A stretch of DNA of 64,000 bases, taken from the NCBI RefSeq assembly GCF_000014945.1, contig NC_008553.1, forward strand, positions 930,001-994,000. The letters are read 5' to 3'. Below are positions 10,046-17,174 of the stretch, piece after piece. Below the pieces are notes generated by a model. The model was not told the DNA's origin. It saw only the letters and a program-made list of their open reading frames with translations, and did not search any database. Source of the DNA: Methanothrix thermoacetophila PT (GTDB lineage Archaea > Halobacteriota > Methanosarcinia > Methanotrichales > Methanotrichaceae). How positions within the stretch are numbered: position 1 is the first letter of the stretch; each line of letters opens with the position of its first letter. Made by a program: the position numbers and the translations under genes.

Positions 10046-10914
10046 GGGTGTGTCTAATATGCTAATATTAGAATATGCTGTATTCCAAAGTTAAGCTAAG
10101 ATAAATTTTAATATACCATAAAACAAGCAAATAACATGCTTAAGAGATGGGATACAAGATTATACGATATTAAGTTAATATTAGAAGTATTTGATTCGTT
10201 ATCGTTAGATTTGCGATCAATAAATGCTCCAAAACCAAAAGTTTATGATTTGGAGACCATAATTAAGGCACTTTTGATAAAAGAGTTTGAGGGGCATTCT
10301 TTAAGATCAGCAGAAGTTAGGATTAAAGAAGTGCTTGGAATAAGAATTGATCATTCAGTTTTGCATTTCTGGGAAAAGAATTTATCTTCAAATATTGAAG
10401 AGATATTAAATAAAGTTCTTGAAAGGTTACAATCAATAGATTATACAGATAGTTTCATTGATTCCACTAAATTCGCAAATAAAAAAAGGATATCATAAAG
10501 ATACAAGCAATAACCAGGAAAAATGAAACGATATTCCCTGTGGAAACGAGGATAAAATCGGAACTAACAGTGCCTGAGGGATCAGGCTATTTATTTGGTG
10601 ACGGTGAATATGATTCCAGGAAATTTTTGAATGATGTTGTAGATAAAGGTTACATGCCTGTTATTAAACCGAGAAAAATAAGTGCCGGTGGTTTTGGATC
10701 CAGAATCAGAGATCGGATCTTTAATAGAGAAATATACAAACACAGATCAGTTTGTGAAGGATTCTTTGGTGCTTTGACCAATTGGTTTGGAGATAGAATA
10801 CCATGTTTCCTCGAAGAGACAACTATTACAAGGATGCTTCTGAGAGTACTGGCTTATGCATTGAGAATTCTATCAAGATTTAGTATAAAATAAATTTGAA
10901 TGATAGACACACCC
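10046..10914. mobile_element. Complete 869-bp insertion sequence
   Basis: Perfect 11-bp terminal inverted repeats, GGGTGTGTCTA at 10046-10056 and TAGACACACCC at 10904-10914, flanked by a 10-bp duplication. It carries one transposase reading split into two frames. Its base composition is far more AT-rich than the flanking genes, with AGA and ATA codons, which marks recent arrival. A 47-base copy of its left end survives alone at 16717-16763. Confidence 0.9.
10136..10893 (+). CDS. IS transposase in two frames, joined across an A7 run (programmed or mutational frameshift)
   Basis: The first part (10136-10498, 120 aa) ends with the first catalytic Asp in YTDSFIDSTKFANKK and then a stop. The second frame is open from 10483 to 10893 and reads KDIIKIQAITRKN, then the second Asp in LFGDGEYDSRKF, and the Glu block RSVCEGFFGALTNWFGD. 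Together they form one DDE transposase of about 250 aa. The frames meet at seven A residues (10481-10487); a -1 slip on AAA-AAA would fuse them. This could be programmed frameshifting, common in IS elements, or a decayed gene. The second part has no obvious ribosome site of its own. Confidence 0.8.
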
Positions 10915-11261
10915 CCATCAAAAGATTGATTCAAAAACAATAATATTAATAATGTCTTAGCATATTCTCCGGATTTCTGGCTATATATAGATGAATCATA
11001 CTATATCTAACAATCGACTCGATGTGGGCAGAACGCATGGCCGTGCGCTCATATGAGTGATATCGCAGTACCCAATCCGTCCACACTCATGAAGCATCTC
11101 GTCCAAAGCAGTCGATTGCAGTAGAACCGTTCAGTTATTCAAGCCCGCGACCAAACGCAAGAAACGGCCGTCCGGAGAGCAGAATGGGGGCCTTGCAGAT
11201 CCCAGCGCCCGCTAACAATGCTGTTTGTTCAACAGCAGGTTGGATGCAGTCTATTCAGGAC
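10915..11261. other. Gap after the IS, nothing recognised
   Basis: Starts with the right copy of the target duplication (10915-10924), then an AT-rich stretch to about 11020 and ordinary GC sequence. No ORF with coding character, no repeat family member and no tRNA-like fold seen. Confidence 0.4.
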
Positions 11262-11654
11262 TCACCGCATAACGTATCCGCCGCCCGAATAGAAGAACGT
11301 AGGCGGTGTTGTGTAGTAAAATGTCATGCCTCTGAGCCCGTAAACATTTACATCCCACCACGGATCGATGCCCAACTCTGCCGGATCAAAGGTGGTTCTG
11401 ACAAGATGGGAGGGCGAAGGGTAGCGATACGCTCCGTACACCGGATAGTATACGGGAGTGTATCCGTAATACGGACTGTAGTAAGGCAGCCGGTCCACCG
11501 GATAAACCCAGCTGTACTCCCAGCGGTAGCTGTGTGTCAGAAACGGATTGTACCATGGAGAGAGCCAGTCGTACTCCAGCGATATCTCCTCCGCCAGGCA
11601 CGGCAGTGCCAGAATCGATAGCGCCAGAGCCGCAAGCGCGAATCCTTTTCTCAT
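11262..11654 (-). CDS. Small secreted Tyr/Pro-rich protein
   Basis: About 130 aa from the ATG at 11654, preceded by GAGTGGGGTT; an ATG four codons earlier is also in frame. Signal peptide MRKGFALAALALSILALPCLAEE. The mature part is unusually rich in Tyr, Trp and Pro (for example PYYSPYYGYTPVYYPVYG), with no Cys, no TM helix and no repeats of fixed length. It should be exported and may be a surface or matrix protein; aromatic-rich composition suggests self-association, but that is speculation. It is divergent from the cysteine desulfurase gene; a TATA-like element lies at about 11683-11692 on the minus strand. Confidence 0.7.
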   Translation of the reverse strand: MRKGFALAALALSILALPCLAEEISLEYDWLSPWYNPFLTHSYRWEYSWVYPVDRLPYYSPYYGYTPVYYPVYGAYRYPSPSHLVRTTFDPAELGIDPWWDVNVYGLRGMTFYYTTPPTFFYSGGGYVMR

Positions 11655-11757
11655 AACCCCACTCACACATTAGGCTCTGAACTGTTAATACTTATGAGTT
11701 TCTACGTGGAGCTGAGAGACGATGGCGAACCCGGTTCGCGATCGGTTTGGAGAGAAG

Positions 11758-11765
11758 CTTTAACT
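11758..11765 (+). promoter_or_regulatory. TATA box of the cysteine desulfurase gene
   Basis: CTTTAACT preceded by AGAGAAG (BRE-like). Transcription is expected near 11787 and the ATG at 11790 follows at once. This supports a leaderless start there and rejects the upstream ATG at 11694. Confidence 0.5.
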
Positions 11766-11789
11766 CGCATGTGGTATCAACTGACTTTC

Positions 11790-12938
11790 ATGAGGCGCAT
11801 ATACATGGACCACTCGGCCACGACCCCGGTTGCACCCGAGGTCCTGGATGCGATGCTGCCGTACTTCAGGGAGAAGTATGGCAACGCGTCAAGTCTCCAC
11901 GAGTTCGGCCGGGAGGCGCGCGATGCTGTTGAGAGCGCGAGGGAGGAGCTCGCCTCGCTGATCGGCGCGAGCCCTGAGGAGATATACTTCACGAGCGGGG
12001 GCACAGAGTCGGACAACCTGGCGCTCAAGGGCGTTGCGCTCAGCAGCAAGGGAAAGCATATCATCACGACGTCGATAGAGCATCCTGCGGTTCTTGAGGT
12101 GTGCAGGTCTCTGGAGCGCATGGGCTTCGATGTCACGTGCGTTCCAGTTGATGATCAGGGGATAGTCAATCCGGGAGAGATCGAGAGGGCGATACGCGAT
12201 GATACTGTGCTCATATCCGTCATGCATGCGAACAACGAGATAGGTACAATACAGCCGATAAAGGAGATCGCGGAGATCGCCTCGGAGAGAGACATACTCC
12301 TGCACACGGATGCTGTCCAGACGGTTGGCAAGATACCCGTGAATGTTGACCAGCTTGGTGTTGATCTGCTCTCAATATCTGCGCACAAGTTCTATGGTCC
12401 GAAGGGCGTCGGCGCGCTGTATGTCAGAAAAGGCACGAGGATCGAGAGCATAATCCAGGGCGGTGGGCACGAGAGGGGGCTCAGGTCGGGCACAGAGAAC
12501 GTACCGGGGATCGTGGGTATGGGCAGAGCTGCAGAGCTTGCATCTGAGATGATGGATAGAGAGGCGGAGAGGCTCACAGCGCTGCGCGAGAGGCTCAAGA
12601 GTTTTGTGCTCTCGAACATCGACGACTCCTGGCTCAACGGCCATCCGACTAAGAGACTTCCGATCAACCTTAACTTCGGCTTCGGCAGGGTGGAGGGAGA
12701 ATCGCTGCTGCTCTACCTCGACTCAAAGGGCATAGCAGTCTCCACAGGATCAGCCTGCTCTTCAAAGAAGCTGGAGCCGAGTCACGTGCTCAGGGCCATA
12801 GGCCTGGATCCGGTGAGATGTCATGGCTCCCTCAGGATAACGCTGGGAAGGGATAACACGCAGGAGGATGTCGATTACGTCGGTGAGTGCATACGCGAGG
12901 CTGTGGAGCGGTTCCGCGGCATATCAGCGCTGAGGTAG
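11790..12938 (+). CDS. nifS: Cysteine desulfurase (NifS/IscS family)
   Basis: PLP enzyme that takes sulfur from cysteine to feed Fe-S cluster assembly or tRNA thiolation. 382 aa from the ATG at 11790 (MRRIYMDHSATTP, the classical NifS beginning). The PLP lysine sits in SISAHKFYGPKG (about residue 200); the sulfur-carrying Cys in STGSACSSKK (about 322). Other marks: TSGGTESDN and HANNEIGT. No IscU scaffold gene is adjacent; the window also holds thiI, a possible acceptor. Many methanogens lack NifS/IscS and use other sulfur routes, so its presence is of note. Confidence 0.95.
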   Translation: MRRIYMDHSATTPVAPEVLDAMLPYFREKYGNASSLHEFGREARDAVESAREELASLIGASPEEIYFTSGGTESDNLALKGVALSSKGKHIITTSIEHPAVLEVCRSLERMGFDVTCVPVDDQGIVNPGEIERAIRDDTVLISVMHANNEIGTIQPIKEIAEIASERDILLHTDAVQTVGKIPVNVDQLGVDLLSISAHKFYGPKGVGALYVRKGTRIESIIQGGGHERGLRSGTENVPGIVGMGRAAELASEMMDREAERLTALRERLKSFVLSNIDDSWLNGHPTKRLPINLNFGFGRVEGESLLLYLDSKGIAVSTGSACSSKKLEPSHVLRAIGLDPVRCHGSLRITLGRDNTQEDVDYVGECIREAVERFRGISALR

Positions 12939-12970
12939 TAATGTTAAATCTGCGCGCACAAAGCGCAAAG

Positions 12971-12988
12971 CGAGAAATTTTTTATATG
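12971..12988 (+). promoter_or_regulatory. Promoter of the secreted protein pair
   Basis: CGAGAAATTTTTTATATG: BRE-like CGAGAAA and TATA TTTATATG. The expected start near 13009 nearly coincides with the ATG at 13011, again a leaderless layout. Confidence 0.6.
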
Positions 12989-13010
12989 ATTGCATAAAAC
13001 AACCAATCGC

Positions 13011-13985
13011 ATGTCATCGACGCATCCCATGCGCTCAGCTCTTCTGCTGCTTCTTCTTATTACATCTCTGAACACGGCAACCTGCTGGAGGAGCTATGAG
13101 ATCCATGAGTATGATACAGGATGGAGCACCGGAAGGAGGTTCACGATGAACCTCTCCATGGATCTCTACGGATACGCACTCGGTACAGGGGATCACAGCA
13201 GGTACACTGAGATCGGTATCAATCATGTGAGCATAAGCGAGCGCGTGTCTGCGAAGAACGGCACAATGGAGGAGGCGGACAGGATTTATCTGGAGGCAGC
13301 AGGCGATAACGTCAATGCTAAATCAACGCTTGTCAAGATACCAGGAACACAGAACTACATACTTTCTGTGAACGAGACCTGGCCGGTCGTGCTCCACACG
13401 TCAAGTACGATTGACTACAGAGGAGAAGGGATATCGAGCAGGGAGACCTTTATCAACAACCTCGATCGTGTGGGAACATCGTATCTTTACACGAAAGACC
13501 TGAGAAAGGAGCGCGCATGCGACATGTACCTCAAGAGCGCGTGGTTCCAGCTATCGATGAACGACAGCACAAACACGATTATATCAGATCTCTTCCGCCC
13601 TAACAAAAACATACACTACAGCATAAGCTCACACTCCTCTGGGCTTGTCATGCAGAGGTACAGGCAGTACTCCGACAAAACTCCGGCCTCCGAGGGATTC
13701 GACTCCTACTGGGGGAGCTTCGATGTACGTTCTGTAATCGATATGGGGAGTCGGGGAAAGAACCTCGGGCTTGAGGAGTCCTGGGTTGGAAAAAACACCT
13801 ACGATGCAGCCGTCATAAATGAAGCGCCGGAAAGAAGGGTGTACATGTGCGGGTGCCTCGGGTACGATGTTGTTTCCGTGAGATCCCCTGGTCTGGAATG
13901 GCTCTCATGCTGCCAGTTCGATGATACGAAAACGATCCGAGTCCTCAGGGATTCGATATGGAGCTGCTCAGGGGATGTGAGATGA
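13011..13985 (+). CDS. Secreted protein of unknown function
   Basis: 324 aa from the ATG at 13011, chosen from promoter position; the signal peptide (RSALLLLLLITSLNTATC) follows. The mature protein is predicted extracellular, with several N-glycosylation sequons (NLS, NGT, NET, NDS) and a Cys-rich C-terminal part (MCGCLGYDV, SCCQFDDTK). No TM anchor. I do not recognise the family. It shares an ATGA overlap with the next gene, so the two are translated together and probably act together at the cell surface. Confidence 0.7.
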   Translation: MSSTHPMRSALLLLLLITSLNTATCWRSYEIHEYDTGWSTGRRFTMNLSMDLYGYALGTGDHSRYTEIGINHVSISERVSAKNGTMEEADRIYLEAAGDNVNAKSTLVKIPGTQNYILSVNETWPVVLHTSSTIDYRGEGISSRETFINNLDRVGTSYLYTKDLRKERACDMYLKSAWFQLSMNDSTNTIISDLFRPNKNIHYSISSHSSGLVMQRYRQYSDKTPASEGFDSYWGSFDVRSVIDMGSRGKNLGLEESWVGKNTYDAAVINEAPERRVYMCGCLGYDVVSVRSPGLEWLSCCQFDDTKTIRVLRDSIWSCSGDVR

Positions 13986-15154
13986 GACTGATCATCGTTC
14001 TGTTGCTGCTCTTCATTTCTATTTCAGGCGCCGTGGATGTAGCGATCCAGTACAGCGACAGCGCGCCAGAGGATGGTGTGTGGCTCGCAGGCGACCAGGG
14101 CCATGCGGTCCTCTTCACGCCTCCAGAGAACTGGACTCTCTCCAGGATTGCTGTCTGCGGCATGCTCAACCGCGATGGGATATTCGTCCTGGAGATATGG
14201 GATGCGGCCCTCAACCTGGTTTACAGAACCACAGACCTCTCTGGAGCTTACTTTGGCAGCAATCTGAGCTGGTCTGAGATAGATGTGCCTGATCTCAGAA
14301 TTGATGGGCCTTTCTTCGTGGTGTTCTTCGAGTACTCCACGGTCTTCGTTGGAATTGATAAAAACACAACACTCAATCGCTCTTTCGTCGCATCCAGGAG
14401 CCCCAGCATGCTTGTATCCCCAGGCGATTACGAGTGGATGATTGCAGCAATCGGCCACATCACATCTCTCCCCCCGCGGATCAACGCATCCTATGAGAAC
14501 CTCACTGATGGCATTGTCATAAAGGCAGATATCTCAGATACCGAAGGGGATCTCGCCGGCGTCTCTCTATACATATTAGACCAGAAGAGCGGAGAGGTTG
14601 TGTGGATGGATAAGGCGGATTTAAACGGGAGCAGATCAGAGATCAGGTTCATCTGGCCGAGGGTGGTGTACGGCGTGAGCTGCGGCTCTGAGCGTGTGTC
14701 TCCCGTCGTTGCCGTTGAGACGAGAGGCATTCCTGAGAATATATCGAGGTACATGAGATACTCTGCGCCCTGCCTGCTGAATATAACAGATGAGGGGCCG
14801 TTCTCAGACGCACTGGCATACTTCGGAGAGGATATGGAGCTGCATGCGATCGAGGGACTGGATGGAAGAATACACTACATATCAAAGGAGCTTTTCGAGA
14901 CGCTCAGGCCTGGGGCGCGGTACTCTGATTACGTGAGAGAGAACATAACGATCATCGAGGGGAGGAGCTCCCTGCGGTTCATCTCGATGAGCGAGACCCT
15001 TTCATTCCACAAGCCGATTTATCTCAAGAGATCTCCGATCTTCCATTACGATATGAAGCTTGAAAGGGAAGCAGCAGGATCACAGTACGCTGCGGTGTTG
15101 ATCGCATCAGATCGCCACGGCGCCACTGCGAGATCATCCCTGGATCTCGGATAG
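13982..15154 (+). CDS. Secreted glycoprotein-like protein of unknown function
   Basis: 390 aa from the ATG at 13982, which overlaps the stop of the preceding gene (ATGA). Signal peptide MRLIIVLLLLFISISGA. The first ~130 residues resemble a jelly-roll or carbohydrate-binding beta domain (WTLSRIAVCGMLNRDGIF, then WSEIDVPDLRIDGPFFVVF); the next ~200 include an Ig-like region (ISDTEGDLAGVSLYIL). At least six NxS/T sequons are visible. No membrane anchor. Function unknown; ends just before an IS605-type remnant. Confidence 0.7.
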   Translation: MRLIIVLLLLFISISGAVDVAIQYSDSAPEDGVWLAGDQGHAVLFTPPENWTLSRIAVCGMLNRDGIFVLEIWDAALNLVYRTTDLSGAYFGSNLSWSEIDVPDLRIDGPFFVVFFEYSTVFVGIDKNTTLNRSFVASRSPSMLVSPGDYEWMIAAIGHITSLPPRINASYENLTDGIVIKADISDTEGDLAGVSLYILDQKSGEVVWMDKADLNGSRSEIRFIWPRVVYGVSCGSERVSPVVAVETRGIPENISRYMRYSAPCLLNITDEGPFSDALAYFGEDMELHAIEGLDGRIHYISKELFETLRPGARYSDYVRENITIIEGRSSLRFISMSETLSFHKPIYLKRSPIFHYDMKLEREAAGSQYAAVLIASDRHGATARSSLDLG

Positions 15155-15199
15155 GGACCCCGCGCAGGGATGGATCCGATTGGAAAGGGTTATTTCTTT

Positions 15200-15361
15200 G
15201 GTCGAGAAGGGCGGCATGTGAACTACCCTACCTGAAGGTAGGGCTTCCCACTTCATAGCCAACACTTGCATCACAGAACTATCTATCGTTGAGCATGCCA
15301 GAGGCAGGGAGGACTTCGTTTTATCCCCACCGCGCCCGCTCCACTCCCCAGAGTTAAACAT
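15200..15361 (-). mobile_element. IS200/IS605-type right-end remnant with tnpB 3' tail
   Basis: Minus-strand reading ends in VMQVLAMKWEALPSGR, which resembles the C-terminal tail of TnpB proteins (typically MKQEAP and a Gly/Arg end). The tail runs into a perfect hairpin CCCTACCT-GA-AGGTAGGG at 15226-15243, the sort of structure that closes the right end of IS605 elements and their TnpB guide RNA. The rest of tnpB is absent upstream and the stop is missing, so this is a fragment. Assignment is by pattern and only moderately sure. Confidence 0.5.
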
Positions 15362-15520
15362 AACAATTGATCGGATCGCGTTTAAGCGTTTAATAGTCAG
15401 CCTGATGTTAACATACTTTCGTCAATACACGTAGAAGTTATCTCAAAATATATACCGCCATCGATACAATACTTGAATACTGCTCTATCGCACCACCAAT
15501 CAGAACAACCGAGCTCTGGC

Positions 15521-15590
15521 TGGTTGGTATGAAAATGGTTCTCGCAAAGGTCCATTTTCATCCACATGGTGACCTTGGGTCATGGCTGGT
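15521..15590 (-). repeat. Family C hairpin element, copy 1
   Basis: Inverse orientation copy of the elements at 50191-50268 and 59974-60060. Core arms ATGAAAATGG and CCATTTTCAT pair perfectly around TTCTCGCAAAGGT; a second small hairpin is TGACC-TTG-GGTCA. Flanks TGGTTGGTAT and CATGGCTGGT form imperfect outer arms. It sits between the IS605 remnant and the 3' end of thg1. Confidence 0.75.
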
Positions 15591-15655
15591 TTTTCGAAGC
15601 AATTTTGAGACGGCTACATACTATTCTGCATTTGCCCAAAGGCGATTCACATGGG

Positions 15656-16342
15656 TCATTCCTCTGCTGCAGAGAGTATCTCCTCCATAAATATGCGTCC
15701 GTCATCAGTGGTGAAAAGCGGGAGCTCCCACTCCTCGACGATGCCTGAGCCCGATCTGTACACCATCACCCCTCTTCTCTCCCAGGCAGGGGTCTTGGCG
15801 AGATTCACGCCGCGCTGAAAGAGCATCTCGTGTATATCGCTCTCCTTCATGTTGCGGAGAGACTCCATCGCATCAGCATGGCTTTTCCCTTCACCCAAAA
15901 GAGCGTAGAAACCGTAGGAGAAGACGTGGTTACGCCACGCCTCGGCCTGGGATTCCTGGAGGTAGCTGAGGATCTCCTCCCTGCAGATGGGTATCACCCT
16001 AGCATCCATCGAGACGACCCTGCCGAGGGATATGGAGAGCGATGATGAGATGTAGGATGCTGTGATGGAGTCGAGCTTCTCAAGCCTGCCACGGAAAGGT
16101 TCGTCTAAGAAGAGCAGGTTGATCTCGTCGGAGAACGTGTACGCTAGTATCGGAGCCAGGCCGGAACTCTCCATGAATGCCCTCGCAGCAGAGACGATGG
16201 ACCGCGCGAATCCAAGGTCGTACGGCTTGCTGAAGTCCCTGAGCATCCTTCCGAAACCGCGGCCGTCCACGCGGACAAAAAACGGAGAACGAACGCGAAG
16301 CTCTGAGTATATCGCCTCGTTCCTGCGGCCTCTTCTGATCAT
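15656..16342 (-). CDS. thg1: tRNA(His) guanylyltransferase, archaeal Thg1-like
   Basis: Adds or repairs the 5' guanylate of tRNA by a 3'-5' polymerase reaction. 228 aa from the ATG at 16342, one base after the stop of the PRC-barrel gene. Metal-binding residues are visible in FFVRVDGRGFGRM (Asp) and AYTFSDEINLLF (Asp-Glu), both typical of Thg1; WRNHVFSYGFYALL is another conserved block. Archaeal Thg1-like proteins mainly perform templated 5' repair (family knowledge). Co-transcribed with the upstream PRC-barrel gene. Confidence 0.93.
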   Translation of the reverse strand: MIRRGRRNEAIYSELRVRSPFFVRVDGRGFGRMLRDFSKPYDLGFARSIVSAARAFMESSGLAPILAYTFSDEINLLFLDEPFRGRLEKLDSITASYISSSLSISLGRVVSMDARVIPICREEILSYLQESQAEAWRNHVFSYGFYALLGEGKSHADAMESLRNMKESDIHEMLFQRGVNLAKTPAWERRGVMVYRSGSGIVEEWELPLFTTDDGRIFMEEILSAAEE

Positions 16343-16343
16343 G

Positions 16344-16610
16344 CTACTCTCTGGGAGGGGCATCTTTCTTCGCAGCAACCCTCTTTGTGTGCCTCATTAT
16401 GATTATATCTCCAACTGCAGTGATCCATCTGAACGGCACTATGATTCCCCTTCCCTTGAGATCGAAGAGCTCTTTATTGAGGGATCCGACAGCGATGCCG
16501 CTCAGAGTGCCGCTATCAGCGTCCAGAACAGCGTCCTCGACCTTGCCAACAAACACGCCACGATCGGTGTACACCTCCAGCCCCAGTATCGATGAGATCT
16601 CTGCATCCAT
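16344..16610 (-). CDS. PRC-barrel domain protein
   Basis: 88 aa with the PRC-barrel pattern: LGLEVYTDRGVFVGKVEDAVLD, then GTLSGIAVG and GRGIIVPFRWITAVGDIIIM. PRC barrels occur in photosynthetic reaction centre H subunits, RimM and small archaeal proteins, some linked to cell division or RNA processing. Here it is the first gene of a pair with thg1 (stop and start separated by one base), which hints at an RNA-related role, but this is inference. The C-terminal tail is basic and charged. Confidence 0.85.
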   Translation of the reverse strand: MDAEISSILGLEVYTDRGVFVGKVEDAVLDADSGTLSGIAVGSLNKELFDLKGRGIIVPFRWITAVGDIIIMRHTKRVAAKKDAPPRE

Positions 16611-16716
16611 GCAGATCGCCAGTGTTATTTAGATCATGTATAATATAAAGATTACATTGAGCGTGGTGGGAGCCTCTACTAATAAGCAAAAGTGATTGTG
16701 ATAAACAAGAGCTGAT

Positions 16717-16763
16717 GTGTGTCTAATATGCTAATATTAGAATATGCTGTATTCCAAAGTTAA
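16717..16763. mobile_element. Solo left end of the 869-bp IS
   Basis: 47 bases identical to 10048-10094 of the complete IS, including all but the outermost two G of its terminal repeat and reaching just past it. Sequence diverges at both sides. It is a relic of a second insertion or an abortive event. Confidence 0.85.
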
Positions 16764-16855
16764 ACTCAAGAGTATTCCTAAAAACCTCTGGTTTTGAGGC
16801 AAATGTGAGCCAAATACGATATCAGCGAGAATCCGCCATTGTAAAAATAAGGGTT

Positions 16856-16979
16856 CGCTCTTGTGTGTTCAACAACTTAGAGGACATGTAGTCTGGTTGT
16901 TGGAAGCACTCATTCATTCTCCAAGAACGCATGCCTGGGCCATTGTCTTTCCGGGAAAGTCATCATATGGATAAGAGCG
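16856..16979. mobile_element. Family A MITE, copy 1
   Basis: 124 bp, starting CGCTCTTGT and ending ATAAGAGCG. Identical in every base to copy 2 at 25168-25291, so one is very recent. The adjacent eight bases (TAAGGGTT left, TACGAGGT right) do not form a clean duplication. Too short to encode a transposase. Confidence 0.85.
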
Positions 16980-17174
16980 TACGAGGTTCCGAAACAACTT
17001 CACAGTCGGTGGTGGAGGGGGTTTTGAGATATGTACCATTCAAACAACTCCAGGCGGGTCCAAAACCTTTAAGTAAATTAAACTTACATTAAAACAAAAT
17101 ATGTAGATGTGGTGGCTGCTGGAAGAGATGACTAGTATTATGCATGATGATATAGCCACTCATGAAATGCACAC

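Larger units (their letters stand above)
16611..17174. other. Gene-free stretch with IS fragment and a family A element
   Basis: 564 bases without a gene. Contents in order: AT-rich divergent promoter area, IS end fragment (16717-16763), family A element (16856-16979), and an AT-rich promoter region at about 17066-17100 with TTTAAGTAAATTAAAC for the propeller gene, leaving a leader of about 75 bases. Confidence 0.6.

Noticed and set aside
15226-15243. CRISPR repeat or rho-independent type terminator
   Set aside because: The hairpin is single, has no repeats around it and no T-run on the relevant side; the IS605 right-end reading fits better.
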